64,000 nt of DNA from Caballeronia sp. NK8 (lineage in GTDB: Bacteria > Pseudomonadota > Gammaproteobacteria > Burkholderiales > Burkholderiaceae). The stretch is from the NCBI RefSeq assembly GCF_018408855.1, contig NZ_AP024324.1, forward strand, positions 124,001 to 188,000, written 5' to 3'. The notes beneath the pieces are model-generated. The model ran no database searches and had not been told where the DNA came from. It worked only from the letters and a program-made list of their open reading frames with translations. Shown here one piece after another: positions 34,832 to 44,702 of this stretch (positions are counted from its first letter, which is position 1; every line of letters begins with the position of its first letter). The position numbers and the translations under genes are program-made.

Positions 34832-36130
34832 CTATTTGCTGTCACGCGACATTTCCGCCACGCTGCACCGCCTGCCGACGATAAACACGATGAACGGAAG
34901 AACAGCCAGAAGCGGAAGGCAATGCAGGGCAACCTTGAGGCCGACCGCGTCGGCAGCCGCGCCGGTGAGGAATGGGCCGGCCGCGAGACCCAGGATGTTG
35001 TTGAAGAGCGTAAGCGTTGCAAACACCGAGCCATGAATGGCGGATGACGTTGCGTTGGCAATGATCGGGCTGCATGTGCCAAACGAACTTGCGAGAAAGA
35101 ACACGGCAAAGGCGAGTAGCACCAGTTGCAGGATGCCCTGTGGCACGAGGAACGCAATCGTCAGCAGCGTGCCGAGCGCGAGGCAGTAGGCAATCGCCAT
35201 GTTCCATCGCTTGAGGGACGACCCTCCGCTGATCCGGTCCGTGATCACGCCGCACATGAGTTGGCCCACACCGCTGACCAGCACGAGGCCTGCCGCCGTC
35301 AACGCCGCCTGACTGACCGACATGCCCCAGTATCGATTCAGATAGCTCGGCAGCCACACGAAGAGCGTTCCCTGGATGAATACCTGCAGCGCACATCCGA
35401 GATACGCGCAGAACACCGATCGGCTCGGGAAGATGCCGGCGATGAGCGCGCGGAATGTCAGTCTGGCGGACCCATGTGCGACCGGCGCGGCATCTTCCGG
35501 ATGCGCGCGTGCGAGCCTTTTTTCCGTCACGACGCAACAGTAGACGATGAGCAGCACGAACCCGAAGATCGCCATCACACCCATGGACCAGCGCCAGCCG
35601 AAGTGTGTCGCGACGATACCGGAAAGGGAGACGCCCAGCACCGAGCCGAATGCGGCTGCCGACGTGAAACCGCCGGTAATGCCGGAGCGCATGTGTTTCG
35701 GGAAAATGTTCACGAGTATCGCGATTCCGACGCTGCCATAAGCCGCCTCGCCAACGCCCACGAAGAAGCGCGCGATGAGCATCTCCTCGTAATTGCTCGC
35801 AATCGCGCATCCCAGGGTGGCGACGCTCCACAGCGCGACCATCACTGCGATGCTTTTCACCCGCCCCCAGCGGTCGGCGAAGATTGAGAACGGCAGCGTC
35901 AGGACACCGACCGTGAGCGGCACGACACTGCTGATTGAACCGAGGTGCGTGTCGGACATGTGCCACTGGACTTTCAGAATCGGAAAGAGGGCATTCAGCG
36001 CCTGTCTCGACATGTAGTCGGAAAGCAAAAGGCAGAACATCAGCGCGAAAACCACCCAGGCGTAGGGGCGGGAGGAAGCGCGGGTCGCGACGTTCAAGGC
36101 TGGCATTTCATTTGTGGTCGATAGACTCAC
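34832..36130 (-). CDS. MFS transporter (ACS/MFS_1 type)
   Basis: This 432-residue, 12-helix major facilitator has FADRWGRVKSIAVM in loop 2-3 and RFFVGVGEAAYGSVG in helix 4. The GTG start at 36130 was chosen because GAGGAGAC lies four bases upstream and the N-terminus is then a normal short cytoplasmic lead; an ATG at 36184 would add 18 residues. It probably forms an operon with the beta-keto acid cleavage enzyme gene downstream. A GTCGAC palindrome lies about 70 bp before the start, suggesting GntR control. It is related to the MFS gene at 39654 in layout and motifs. Confidence 0.92.
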   Translation of the reverse strand: MSLSTTNEMPALNVATRASSRPYAWVVFALMFCLLLSDYMSRQALNALFPILKVQWHMSDTHLGSISSVVPLTVGVLTLPFSIFADRWGRVKSIAVMVALWSVATLGCAIASNYEEMLIARFFVGVGEAAYGSVGIAILVNIFPKHMRSGITGGFTSAAAFGSVLGVSLSGIVATHFGWRWSMGVMAIFGFVLLIVYCCVVTEKRLARAHPEDAAPVAHGSARLTFRALIAGIFPSRSVFCAYLGCALQVFIQGTLFVWLPSYLNRYWGMSVSQAALTAAGLVLVSGVGQLMCGVITDRISGGSSLKRWNMAIAYCLALGTLLTIAFLVPQGILQLVLLAFAVFFLASSFGTCSPIIANATSSAIHGSVFATLTLFNNILGLAAGPFLTGAAADAVGLKVALHCLPLLAVLPFIVFIVGRRCSVAEMSRDSK

Positions 36131-36190
36131 TGGTGTCTCCTCTCGTGATTGACGAACTGCTTCACCACGATCGAAGACTATCACCGCATT

Positions 36191-36210
36191 TAATTTATGT
36201 CGACATTAAA
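36191..36210. promoter_or_regulatory. GTCGAC-centred palindrome, site A (MFS/BKACE promoter)
   Basis: TAATTTATGTCGACATTAAA contains the perfect 10-bp palindrome ATGTCGACAT in AT-rich DNA. Its centre is about 71 bp upstream of the MFS start codon at 36130. The same core occurs at 37261, 43356 and 48443. GntR/FCD regulators bind palindromes of GT-N-AC type, and the only GntR gene in the window is adjacent. Confidence 0.6.
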
Positions 36211-36387
36211 CGAGTTGGGGTTATACCTCATGCGTGTCGGGCATGGAGGAAGCATAGGCGATCCGACAGCTGGCGGAGCCGGAACTGTCGGGAGCAGTGA
36301 GGAGGGAGGGAATCTACGCCCGCCAGGCAGCGGGCATGCAGATGCGGCGAGGATGCCGCATGCGGAACTTGAAATGCTTTTAGTAGT

Positions 36388-37197
36388 TCAGTCCAGCGAG
36401 GCTACCGGCGCCTTCTTCTGTGACTTCCCGGCGCGGCGCGCTGATACGGGTGCAATCGCCTGAACCGCGGCATCGCGTGCCTCGTCGAGGCGCTGTGCAG
36501 CCAACGAAAGCAGCGTTTCGCCGTCGCGGCCGACGACGGCCTTGTGTAACGCGCGCCAGCGTTTGAGCGAAACGCGAATGGACTGCGGATCCGCCACCAT
36601 GCTCAGCCTCAGATAGCGCAGCGTGCGAAGCGAAATGGATTGCAGAATATCCACCAGCAGCCGGTTGCGGCAGAGATCCACCGTCGCGAAGTTCAGCAGG
36701 AAGCTTTCCACCGCATAAGCGTCCGGAGATTCATCGGCCGCCTTGACGAGCCTCGGCAAGCGCTCGGACATGAGCGCTTCCAGTTCGGACGGGCTTTCGT
36801 TGGCGACCTGTTCCAGCATCGTCAGATAGAGCACGCTGCGTACGCGGAAAATGTCCCGAAGCTCGTTTTCGTCAGGCGCGGTGACGATCGCGCCTCGTCT
36901 CACCTGGAATTCGACCAGCCGGTCCCGCTCCAGGATGCGCAGCGCTTCGCGAACCGGGGCGCGGCTCACATGAAGCACCTCGCTGATGTCCTTTTCGAGC
37001 AGGCGCTGTCCCGACTTGAGCAGATCGAGCGTGATGACACCGGCCAGGCGGGCCGCGATCTGCTCTGCTATAGGTGCGGACGCATACCCCGAATCCTGCC
37101 CGCGGAGCACGGCGCGCTCGACAGCCAGCATCAATGGATTTTTGGGCGTCAGAAGCGCGGAGAGGTCGGGAAGATTCTGCGTTTTGAGTCGGGCCAT
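36388..37197 (-). CDS. GntR-family regulator, FCD subfamily
   Basis: This 269-residue regulator has an N-terminal winged helix-turn-helix (about 42-108) with LLEKDISEVLHVSRAPVREAL and GAIVTAP, followed by an all-helical FCD ligand domain (about 115-240). FCD members usually repress catabolic genes until a carboxylic acid binds. A GTCGAC palindrome is centred 66 bp upstream of its start, so it is probably autoregulated, and the same site precedes the MFS/BKACE, porin and dioxygenase units. The first ~40 residues are an unusual extension. Confidence 0.93.
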   Translation of the reverse strand: MARLKTQNLPDLSALLTPKNPLMLAVERAVLRGQDSGYASAPIAEQIAARLAGVITLDLLKSGQRLLEKDISEVLHVSRAPVREALRILERDRLVEFQVRRGAIVTAPDENELRDIFRVRSVLYLTMLEQVANESPSELEALMSERLPRLVKAADESPDAYAVESFLLNFATVDLCRNRLLVDILQSISLRTLRYLRLSMVADPQSIRVSLKRWRALHKAVVGRDGETLLSLAAQRLDEARDAAVQAIAPVSARRAGKSQKKAPVASLD

Positions 37198-37253
37198 GAC
37201 GAGTCGGAGCGATCCGCGTCGATTTTTAACAGGCTGATTCTAGGACGCACCGT

Positions 37254-37273
37254 GTGTAATGTCGACAAAAATT
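37254..37273. promoter_or_regulatory. GTCGAC-centred palindrome, site B (gntR/araC intergenic)
   Basis: GTGTAATGTCGACAAAAATT has the shared core ATGTCGACA in the 159-bp gap between divergent gntR and araC. Its centre is 66 bp from the gntR start codon and about 93 bp from the araC start. It fits autoregulation of gntR and possibly control of the AraC gene. Confidence 0.58.
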
Positions 37274-37356
37274 TGACGAAGACCATAGTGGTTATTCCGT
37301 GCAGACGCCGCAGCGACTTTCCGATAGCTTTGCCGGTTGAATTTGACGATCTCGAC

Positions 37357-38379
37357 ATGGCTATCTTCGTTCGCAGCGCATCGCTGATCAAGTATTCCAC
37401 CATCGCCCGTGCGGTCGGCATCGATCCGGTCTGCAAGGTGCGTGAAGCCGGGCTGGACCCTGTGTGTCTGAGCGCGCCTGATTTGCGCATTCCGGAGTCC
37501 GGGCTCGCGAGCGTGTTCGCGGAATCGGCGAGATCGTCGGAGCTTCGATCGCTCGGCGTGCGGATCGGGGAGGCGTGGCGGCTGTCGGACTTCGGCGCGG
37601 TGAGCCTCTATCTCCAGCATCAGCCGACGCTGCGCCATGTGCTCGAGCAGATCGAGCAGTATCGTCACATGCTGAGCGATTCGGTTTCGATTCGCGTGGC
37701 GGACTTCGGCGATATGTCGCTCGTGCATGTGATGCTGGTCACCGGTCGGCCCGATCCCGGGCGCGACATCGTCGAGCTGACTGTGGGTGCGGTTTTCAAT
37801 CTCATCCGCGGCATTCTCGGCGCGCAGTGGAAGGCGCGCGGCGTGTATTTCGCGCATGCCGCGCCTGAGAGCATGCGGTTTCATCGGCCATTTCTGGGGC
37901 CGAATGTCGAATTCGATTCGGAGTTCGACGCCATCGCGCTCACGCGCGAGGAACTGGATCGGCCCAATCCGCTCGGCGATGCCACGCTCGCGCGCTACGC
38001 CAAAGAGCTGCTCGATTTGCGGTTACCCGCGCGACCTGCGTCGATAACGGACGAGGTGCGGCGCGCGCTCCATATCCTGCTGCCGCAAGGGCATGGCGCC
38101 ATCGAACGCGTCGGACAACGCCTCGGCTTCGCGCCCCGCACGTTGCAGCGGCAACTGGAGCAGGCGGGCCAGAGCTTCTCCGCACTCGTCAACGAGGTGC
38201 GTGGCGAACTGGCGATGCGATATCTCGGCAATCGCCGCCATACGGTTTCGGATATCGCGATTCTCGTAGGCTTCTCCGAAGTCAGCGCGTTCTCGCGATG
38301 GTTCAGCGCGGAGTTCGGCAAACCGCCGACCCGCTGGAGAACGGACTACTTTGCGGACGACGTGCGGGAAACGCACTGA
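37357..38379 (+). CDS. AraC-family regulator (OruR/ArgR-like, arabinose-binding-type sensor)
   Basis: This 340-residue regulator has an N-terminal ligand domain of the type found in OruR-like AraC proteins (about 20-205) and a C-terminal double helix-turn-helix (about 240-335) with TVSDIAILVGFSEVSAFSRWF. The start at 37357 gives the usual N-terminus (MAIFVRSASL). It is divergent from gntR and convergent with the CoA-transferase gene 8 bp downstream, so the island has two local regulators. Confidence 0.9.
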   Translation: MAIFVRSASLIKYSTIARAVGIDPVCKVREAGLDPVCLSAPDLRIPESGLASVFAESARSSELRSLGVRIGEAWRLSDFGAVSLYLQHQPTLRHVLEQIEQYRHMLSDSVSIRVADFGDMSLVHVMLVTGRPDPGRDIVELTVGAVFNLIRGILGAQWKARGVYFAHAAPESMRFHRPFLGPNVEFDSEFDAIALTREELDRPNPLGDATLARYAKELLDLRLPARPASITDEVRRALHILLPQGHGAIERVGQRLGFAPRTLQRQLEQAGQSFSALVNEVRGELAMRYLGNRRHTVSDIAILVGFSEVSAFSRWFSAEFGKPPTRWRTDYFADDVRETH

Positions 38380-38387
38380 CGCGCAGG

Positions 38388-39596
38388 TCACACGATTCCA
38401 TCCGCTTCGAGTTGCGTGATCTGCTCGTCGCTCAATTCGAGCAGCGACTGAAGCACTTCACGCGTGCCTTCGCCCAGTGACGGCGGCGCGCGCCGCACCG
38501 GCGGACGCGCACCATCGAAGCGATACGGCGGCGAAAGCACCTGCATACTGCCGGTTTCCGGATGCGGCACGTTCGTGACGAGACCGGAACTCGTGGCCCG
38601 TTCGGACGACAACGCTTCATGCAGGCCGAGCACTTCTCCGCATGGAATGCTGGCCTTCTTCAGGCGCTCCAGCAAGACGGCGCGTGTGCGCCGCGCGAGT
38701 TCGCGATCGATCTCGGGCAATAGCGTCGACCGGTTTTGGGCCCGGGCGATGTTCGTGCGAAAGCGCTCGTCCTCGGCGAGGTCGGGTCGATCGATGACGT
38801 CGCGGCAGAACCGGACGAACTGCGCGTTGTTGCCCACAGTAATGACGAGCGCTCCGTCCTCCGCCTCGAAGACGCCATACGGCACGATCGACGGATGTGC
38901 ATTGCCGTAGCGCAAAGGGTCTTCGCCCGTCATCAGCGCTTCGAGTCCGTAATACGACGTGATCATCAGCCCGCAATCGAACAGCGCCATTTCGATGTGC
39001 CGCCCGCGTCCCGTTTTCTGTCGTTCGAACAGCGCCGCGAGCACGGCCTGTGCCGCATACATGCCGGTGAACAGATCGACGGCGGCGACGCCGAATTTGA
39101 GCGGCGGCTGGCTGGCCTCGCCATTCAGTGCCATCAGCCCGGCTTCGCCCTGCACGAGCAGATCGTAGCCAGGACGTTGGGCTTCCGTACCGGTCGGATC
39201 GTAGCCCGAGATCGAGCAGTAGATGAGCGACGCATTGTCCTGCTTCAGTTGCGCGTACCCGAGCCCGAACTTGTCGGCGCCGCCCTGTTTGAAGTTTTGC
39301 ACCACGACATCGCACTGTCGCGCGAGCGCTCGCGCGATGTCCTGTCCTTCGCTGGTTTGCAGGTCGATCGTGACCGAGCGCTTGTTGCGGTTCGCGCTGT
39401 TGAAATAGGACGTCCCCGACGAACCGGCGCGCAAGCCCCAGTCGCGCGTGTCGTCGCCGCGTTGCGGATGCTCCACCTTGATCACCTCCGCGCCGAGATC
39501 GCCGAGCACCATGCCGCACCACGGGCCTGCAAGCACGCGGGAAAGATCGAGAACGCGCACGCCGGCGAGCGGCAGCGCAGCAATATGATTCGACAT
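38388..39596 (-). CDS. CaiB/BaiF (class III) CoA-transferase
   Basis: This 402-residue class III transferase has GVRVLDLSRVLAGPWCGMVL, LGAEVIKVEHP, NRNKRSVTIDL and catalytic Asp145 in RPGYDLLVQGEAG. The start at 39596 was chosen because ATCAGGAATCTCG precedes it and the N-terminus matches the family; an upstream Met would add 16 residues. It follows the MFS gene at 39654-41003 on the same strand with a 57-bp gap and probably follows TauD and MFS in one transcript. Confidence 0.93.
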   Translation of the reverse strand: MSNHIAALPLAGVRVLDLSRVLAGPWCGMVLGDLGAEVIKVEHPQRGDDTRDWGLRAGSSGTSYFNSANRNKRSVTIDLQTSEGQDIARALARQCDVVVQNFKQGGADKFGLGYAQLKQDNASLIYCSISGYDPTGTEAQRPGYDLLVQGEAGLMALNGEASQPPLKFGVAAVDLFTGMYAAQAVLAALFERQKTGRGRHIEMALFDCGLMITSYYGLEALMTGEDPLRYGNAHPSIVPYGVFEAEDGALVITVGNNAQFVRFCRDVIDRPDLAEDERFRTNIARAQNRSTLLPEIDRELARRTRAVLLERLKKASIPCGEVLGLHEALSSERATSSGLVTNVPHPETGSMQVLSPPYRFDGARPPVRRAPPSLGEGTREVLQSLLELSDEQITQLEADGIV

Positions 39597-39653
39597 CGAG
39601 ATTCCTGATGGTGTGGAGAATGAAGCGGGACTTGCGTGGTTCATCGGGCATCG

Positions 39654-41003
39654 TCATTCGGTTTGCGGTTCGGGCACGCGGTCTTCGGCGACGGCGGGCG
39701 CCACGTCGCGCTCGGCTGCCGCGATGCGCTCGACATCCCGGTCATAGCTGCGCATGGCGACGACGAAGAACACCGCCGCCACCAGACTGAACAGCGGCGT
39801 GAGCGCGAGCGCGTGCTGCAGACCCCAGCGATCGGACAGGATGCCGGCCAGAAACGGACCGACCGCCAGCCCGAACATGTTCTGGAAGAGGGACAGCACG
39901 GCGGCACCCGTCGATCGCATGCCCGGATGAATGACGTCCATCGCAACGCCGGCCACCACGCCCACCGTGCAGTTCATGAAGAACGCGCCCACGACGATCC
40001 ATCTGAACTGCACATCGCCCGTGTAATGTCCGCCGAATGCGGTAATGAAGATCACGGACGTCGTCACGCAAAGCACCGACAACGCGGGCAGCTTGTTGCG
40101 CGGCTTGCGTTGCGCCACGCGTCCCACCGCGATGCCCCAGAACGTGCAGCTCAGCGCGCCGATCAGCACGACCGCCGCCGCTGCTCCGGACGCAGTCTCC
40201 GCGGTCATGGCGTGATAACGGTTGAGATAGCTCGGCAGCCACGACCAGATGGCCGACACCGTGATCAGTTGCGCAGCCGCGCCCGCGCAGACGAACAGCA
40301 GGGTCGGCGTGCGCGCCAGCGTGCCGAAGATATGGCTGAGCGTTTCACCCAGCCGCTGCGGGGCGCGGCTGGTACCCGACGTCAGCGGCACGGAGTCGTA
40401 GTCGCGCACGCGCAGGTAGATGAGCGCGAGCACGAGCCCGGGCACGCCCACGACGCCGAACGCAGCCTTCCAGCCCCAGTGCGCCGCGATGATGCCGCCA
40501 AGGAACACGCCCAGCACCGAGCCCAGCGACGGCGCCGCGAAGAACGCGCCGAGCGCCGCGCTTCGCAAGCGCCGCGGAAACAACGTCGAGATGAGCGCCG
40601 CGCCGACCGAGCCGTAGCCGGTTTCGCCGAGGCCCACGACCGCGCGCGCGGCGAACAACTGGCCGTAGTTGCCAGTGAACATGCACGATATCGTCGCGAG
40701 GCTCCAGGCGATCGCCATCACGATGATGCTTTTCACGCGTCCCTTCCGGTCGGCGACGAGCGCGACAGGAATGCCGCCTGCCGCCACCACGATCGAGACG
40801 ATCGACACGAGCGAGCCGAGTTGCTTGTCGCTGAGACCCCATTCGCTCTTGATGTGCGGGAAGAGCGAAACGATCACCTGTCGATCGATGAAGTCGAACA
40901 ACATGAGCGCGAAGGTCATCGCGAAGGCAAACCACGCTTGCCGCCGGCCTGTGACGTAGCCGTCGTGCTGGCTGGCCGAAGGCGCATCGGGAATCACGTT
41001 CAT
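39654..41003 (-). CDS. MFS transporter
   Basis: This 449-residue, 12-helix transporter has VADRKGRVKSIIVM (loop 2-3) and RAVVGLGETGYGSVG (helix 4), the same type as the MFS protein at 34832. CCAGGAGACAAGCAAGC precedes the ATG. It lies between the TauD/TfdA dioxygenase and the CoA-transferase, all on the minus strand with short gaps, so it probably imports the dioxygenase or transferase substrate. Confidence 0.92.
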   Translation of the reverse strand: MNVIPDAPSASQHDGYVTGRRQAWFAFAMTFALMLFDFIDRQVIVSLFPHIKSEWGLSDKQLGSLVSIVSIVVAAGGIPVALVADRKGRVKSIIVMAIAWSLATISCMFTGNYGQLFAARAVVGLGETGYGSVGAALISTLFPRRLRSAALGAFFAAPSLGSVLGVFLGGIIAAHWGWKAAFGVVGVPGLVLALIYLRVRDYDSVPLTSGTSRAPQRLGETLSHIFGTLARTPTLLFVCAGAAAQLITVSAIWSWLPSYLNRYHAMTAETASGAAAAVVLIGALSCTFWGIAVGRVAQRKPRNKLPALSVLCVTTSVIFITAFGGHYTGDVQFRWIVVGAFFMNCTVGVVAGVAMDVIHPGMRSTGAAVLSLFQNMFGLAVGPFLAGILSDRWGLQHALALTPLFSLVAAVFFVVAMRSYDRDVERIAAAERDVAPAVAEDRVPEPQTE

Positions 41004-41039
41004 GCTTGCTTGTCTCCTGGAATTTTTTTCGGACGGCGT

Positions 41040-41882
41040 TCAGAACGGCCGGTCTCCGCGAACGGTGGCGCGCTCCATGCGACGCGGCGCCGGCCAGTAA
41101 TCGCTCACCGCGTAGTGCTGGGTCGCCATGTTGTCCCAGATCGCCACGCTATTGGGTTCCCAGCGAAAGCGCACCTGATACTCCGGAATGGCCGCCTGAC
41201 TGATCAGATAGTTGAGCAGCAGGCTCGCGCCCGGCGTCTTGTCCTGTCCGAAGCGCACGTTCCCGGGCGTGTGATAGTTGATGAAGTGAGTCGAGAACGG
41301 CCCCACGTACAAGACCTTTTCGCCTGTCTCCGGGTGCGTGCGGACCACCGGATGATCCACCAGCGGGTTCTTCCTGACCAGTTCCTCGCGCTCCTCGGTC
41401 GTCAGGATCGCGCCGAACGAATGCTCGATGCCGTGCTTGGCGCGCAGGCCCGCGATCTTCGTCTTGATCTCTTCCGGCAGGCTGTTGTACGCCTCCACCA
41501 TGTTCACCCAGATGGTGTCGCCGCCGACATTGGGACACGAGATGCAGCGCAATACTGCGGCTCTGGGCGGATTGGCGCGCCATGATGCATCGCTGTGATA
41601 CGTGTTCTCGAAGTGATCGCGCTTCTCGCTCTTGTAGATCTCGATCAGGCCGGGATAGCCGGGCACCGTATTGGCGACGGGATGATCTTCGAGATCGCCG
41701 AAACAGCGCGCGAAGGCGACATGGTCGGCGCGCGAAATCTCCTGATCGCGAAAAAACAACACGCGATGTTTCAGCAGCAGCGCCTTGATCTCGGCGAACA
41801 AAGATTCGCTTCGGGCGATGTCCGCGACGTTCACATCCGTGAGTTCCGCACCGATCGAGCATGTAAGCGGTTTGATTCGCAT
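41040..41882 (-). CDS. TauD/TfdA-family 2-oxoglutarate-dependent dioxygenase
   Basis: This 280-residue Fe(II)/2-oxoglutarate oxygenase has the iron ligands His96-x-Asp98 (TYHSDASW) and His256 (TQHYAVSDY), and Arg267 or Arg271 for 2-oxoglutarate. Members hydroxylate sulfonates, aryloxyacids or related carboxylic acids. About two thirds of residues match the paralog at 47533 by eye. It heads a minus-strand set with MFS and CoA-transferase and is divergent from the thiolase, with a 261-bp gap. Confidence 0.94.
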   Translation of the reverse strand: MRIKPLTCSIGAELTDVNVADIARSESLFAEIKALLLKHRVLFFRDQEISRADHVAFARCFGDLEDHPVANTVPGYPGLIEIYKSEKRDHFENTYHSDASWRANPPRAAVLRCISCPNVGGDTIWVNMVEAYNSLPEEIKTKIAGLRAKHGIEHSFGAILTTEEREELVRKNPLVDHPVVRTHPETGEKVLYVGPFSTHFINYHTPGNVRFGQDKTPGASLLLNYLISQAAIPEYQVRFRWEPNSVAIWDNMATQHYAVSDYWPAPRRMERATVRGDRPF

Positions 41883-42143
41883 GGTTGCGCTTTCCTTGAA
41901 ATCATGAAGTCGGTGAAATCGTTACGGGTTCGATTCTGTTGACGACACGCTGCGCGCGCTTGACTGATCGCGTCACGGTTTGGCATTCGGGATGCGGGCC
42001 CGACGAGTTTCCGCGTATACCCGCAGTGTCAGCAAATGCCAAGCAGGTGGCTCGATTCGTCAAGTCCGCTGTCCGCGACAAAACTAGACTGGCTCGGTGG
42101 ATTGCTTCATTCGGAAGCAATGGATGGTTTGGCGAGGACAGCA

Positions 42144-43331
42144 ATGACGAGTACACGCGAAGTGGTGGTTCTGGGTGCGGCACGCTCTGCAATCGGAGCA
42201 TTCGGCGGGTCGCTCGCCCATCTCGAGCCGGCGGAGCTAGCGGGCATCGTCATGAAAGAAGCGGTGACGCGCTCGGGCGTCGACCCGCAGGCGATCAACT
42301 ACGTGACGGTCGGCAACACGATTCCCACCGAGGGCCGCTTCGCCTACGTGGCGCGCGTGGCGGCAGTGCGCGCCGGCCTGCCGATGCAATCGGTGGCGAT
42401 GTCCGTGAACCGGCTGTGTTCCTCGGGGCTGCAAGGCATCGTCACGACCGCGCAGAACATCCTTCTCGGCGATTGCGACTATGGTGTCGGCGGAGGTGTC
42501 GAGGTGATGAGCCGCAGCGGACATCTTCTCGCCTCGATGCGCAACGGCACGCGCATGGGCGACGCCGTGCTCACCGACATGATGGTCGCGACGCTGACCG
42601 ATCCGTTCGGCGTCGGGCACATGGGCGTGACGGCGGAGAACCTCGCGCGCAAGTGGAACATCACGCGCGAACAGCAGGATGCGCTCGCCGTGGAATCGCA
42701 TCGCAGAGCGGCGCACGCGATTGCCGAGGGGCGCTTCAGATCGCAGATCGTCCCGATCGTGAAAGAGACGCGCAAGGGCGCGGTCGTGTTCGACACCGAC
42801 GAACACGTCAAGCCCGCGACGACGATGGAGTCGCTCGCCAGGCTCACGCCTGCTTTCAGGAAGGACGGCACGGTGACCGCGGGGAACGCCTCCGGCATCA
42901 ACGACGGCGCTGCGTTCTTCGTGCTCGCCGATGCAGCGGTCGCGATGGCTGCCGGACACAAGCCGATCGCGCGGCTCGTGTCGTACGCGGTCGCGGGCGT
43001 GTCCAACGAGATCATGGGCGAGGGCCCGATTCCCGCCACGAAACTGGCGCTCCGCAAAGGCGACCTGACCCTCGATCAGATGGACGTGATCGAAAGCAAC
43101 GAAGCGTTCGCCGCGCAGGCGATCGCGGTCGAGCGAGGCCTCGAACTCGACCGGCAGAAGACCAATCCGAACGGCGGCGCGATCGCGCTGGGGCATCCGA
43201 TCGGCTGTTCGGGCGCTTTTCTCGCCACCAAGGCGATCTACGAATTGCAGCGCATCGCGGGCCGATACGCACTCGTGACGATGTGCGTCGGCGGCGGTCA
43301 GGGCATCGCCGCCGTGTTCGAGCGGCTGTAA
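42144..43331 (+). CDS. Thiolase family acyl-CoA acetyltransferase
   Basis: This 395-residue thiolase has the nucleophile Cys92 ([10 protein letters not shown]), His351 ([11 protein letters not shown]) and the acid/base Cys381 (TMCVGGGQG), so all catalytic residues are intact. It condenses or cleaves acetyl-CoA units and could process acetoacetyl-CoA arising from the acetoacetate made by the cleavage enzymes nearby (inference). GCGAGGACAGCA supports the start at 42144; an in-frame ATG at 42120 is an alternative. It is followed by a porin after 194 bp. Confidence 0.95.
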   Translation: MTSTREVVVLGAARSAIGAFGGSLAHLEPAELAGIVMKEAVTRSGVDPQAINYVTVGNTIPTEGRFAYVARVAAVRAGLPMQSVAMSVNRLCSSGLQGIVTTAQNILLGDCDYGVGGGVEVMSRSGHLLASMRNGTRMGDAVLTDMMVATLTDPFGVGHMGVTAENLARKWNITREQQDALAVESHRRAAHAIAEGRFRSQIVPIVKETRKGAVVFDTDEHVKPATTMESLARLTPAFRKDGTVTAGNASGINDGAAFFVLADAAVAMAAGHKPIARLVSYAVAGVSNEIMGEGPIPATKLALRKGDLTLDQMDVIESNEAFAAQAIAVERGLELDRQKTNPNGGAIALGHPIGCSGAFLATKAIYELQRIAGRYALVTMCVGGGQGIAAVFERL

Positions 43332-43346
43332 AATCGCGAACCTCGT

Positions 43347-43370
43347 ATAATTGTTGTCGACTTTAATATT
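43347..43370. promoter_or_regulatory. GTCGAC-centred palindrome, site C (porin promoter)
   Basis: The element ATAATTGTTGTCGAC followed by TTTAATATT has the shared GTCGAC core with AT-rich arms, just after the thiolase stop and about 167 bp upstream of the porin start. It departs from the other sites by one base on each side of the core (TTGTCGACTT). Confidence 0.5.
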
Positions 43371-43525
43371 ATTGGCTGATAGACTGAGTCCAAGCGTGAG
43401 GCTGCGTGTCCCCGCGCGTCGATTCTCGACGCCGCCGGGGCGCGAATGGGAATCGTGTTTGAACAGTCGAGCAGATCACATCAATAACGATTCGGTATGC
43501 ATAATAAATAGCGAACGGAGACGAA

Positions 43526-44647
43526 ATGAGGAAAGCACGACTTGCGATTTCTGTAATGGCACCATTGGCATGTGCGCCCGCATTCGCGCAAAGTTCGGTC
43601 ACGCTATACGGAATCGTCGATACGGGCGTCGAATATCTTACGCACGCGACGCCGACCGGTGGATCGGTTGCGCGCATGCCGGTGATCGGCGGCGGCGACC
43701 TGCCTTCGCGGTGGGGCCTGAAGGGATCGGAAGACCTGGGCGGAGGACTGAAAGCGATCTTCACGCTGGAAAATGGCTTCTCCCTCTCCAACGGCGCGCT
43801 GCAGCAAGCCAGTCGTCTGTTCGGGCGTCAGGCCTATGTCGGGCTGAAGAACGGCTGGGGACAGCTTACCTTCGGGCGCCAGTACAGCATGCAGACATGG
43901 GCGATGACCGATGCGAACATCGTCGGTCCCGCCGGCATCGGGAGTCTGGGTTCGCTCGACAGCGCGTTGCTGGCCGACCGGTTCGATAACGCCGTCGCCT
44001 ATATGGGCACGTTCTACGGCTTCACCCTCGGCGCAAGCTATTCATTCGGCCGCGATGCATCGACGGCCGGCAATTGCGGCGGTCAGGTTGCAGGCGACTT
44101 CGTGGCCTGCCGCGGCCTGTCCGCCATGATCAAGTACGACGCTAGCAACTGGGGCGTCGCGACCTCCTTCGAAGAGCTGAGAGGCGGGCAGGGCTCCGCG
44201 CCGAATACGGTCGTGCCGGGCGCGCCCGGTGTCGCGTTCACGAACTCGGGCGATACCGATCGCCGCTATCAGGTGAACGGTCATCTCACCGTCGGACCGG
44301 TGCGCTTGGGCATGGGCTGGATACATCGTCTCCTTCACGGCGACGTGCGCTCGGTCAAGACGGATGTCGAATACCTCGGCGCATCCGTTCTCTATGGCGC
44401 GTGGCAGTTCGACGCCCAGCTTTCGCACATCGGCAATGCCGCCGCCGACGCCGATGGCACGCTCGGCATGCTCAGGGCGAACTACTTCCTGAGCAAGCGC
44501 ACGTCGGTGTACGGCGTCGCGGGGTATATGAAAAATCATGGCAAGGGCGCGATCTACTCGGTATCGGCGGGCACCGCTGTTCCCGCCGCTCCGTTCGGCG
44601 GCTCGAATCAGATGGGCTTCGAACTCGGCATTCGTCAGATGTTCTGA
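43526..44647 (+). CDS. Gram-negative general porin
   Basis: This 373-residue porin has a signal peptide ending APAFAQ and first strand SSVTLYGIVDTGVEY. It contains KGSEDLGGGLKAIFTLENGF and LFGRQAYVGL and ends in Phe (LGIRQMF). AACGGAGACGAA precedes the ATG. The region before it carries the GTCGAC palindrome, so it may belong to the GntR regulon and bring in the substrate of the cleavage-enzyme/dioxygenase pathway. Confidence 0.93.
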   Translation: MRKARLAISVMAPLACAPAFAQSSVTLYGIVDTGVEYLTHATPTGGSVARMPVIGGGDLPSRWGLKGSEDLGGGLKAIFTLENGFSLSNGALQQASRLFGRQAYVGLKNGWGQLTFGRQYSMQTWAMTDANIVGPAGIGSLGSLDSALLADRFDNAVAYMGTFYGFTLGASYSFGRDASTAGNCGGQVAGDFVACRGLSAMIKYDASNWGVATSFEELRGGQGSAPNTVVPGAPGVAFTNSGDTDRRYQVNGHLTVGPVRLGMGWIHRLLHGDVRSVKTDVEYLGASVLYGAWQFDAQLSHIGNAAADADGTLGMLRANYFLSKRTSVYGVAGYMKNHGKGAIYSVSAGTAVPAAPFGGSNQMGFELGIRQMF

Positions 44648-44702
44648 CGATCCCGACAGCGCTTCGCACCATCCCGGAATCATTCACCAAGGAACGTTGA
44701 AC

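Noticed and set aside
41980..42042. An 8-bp inverted repeat TTGGCATT...AATGCCAA in the dioxygenase/thiolase intergenic region
   Set aside because: The arms are 47 bases apart, and an 8-bp match in a 261-bp gap is expected by chance about half the time. No second copy was found.
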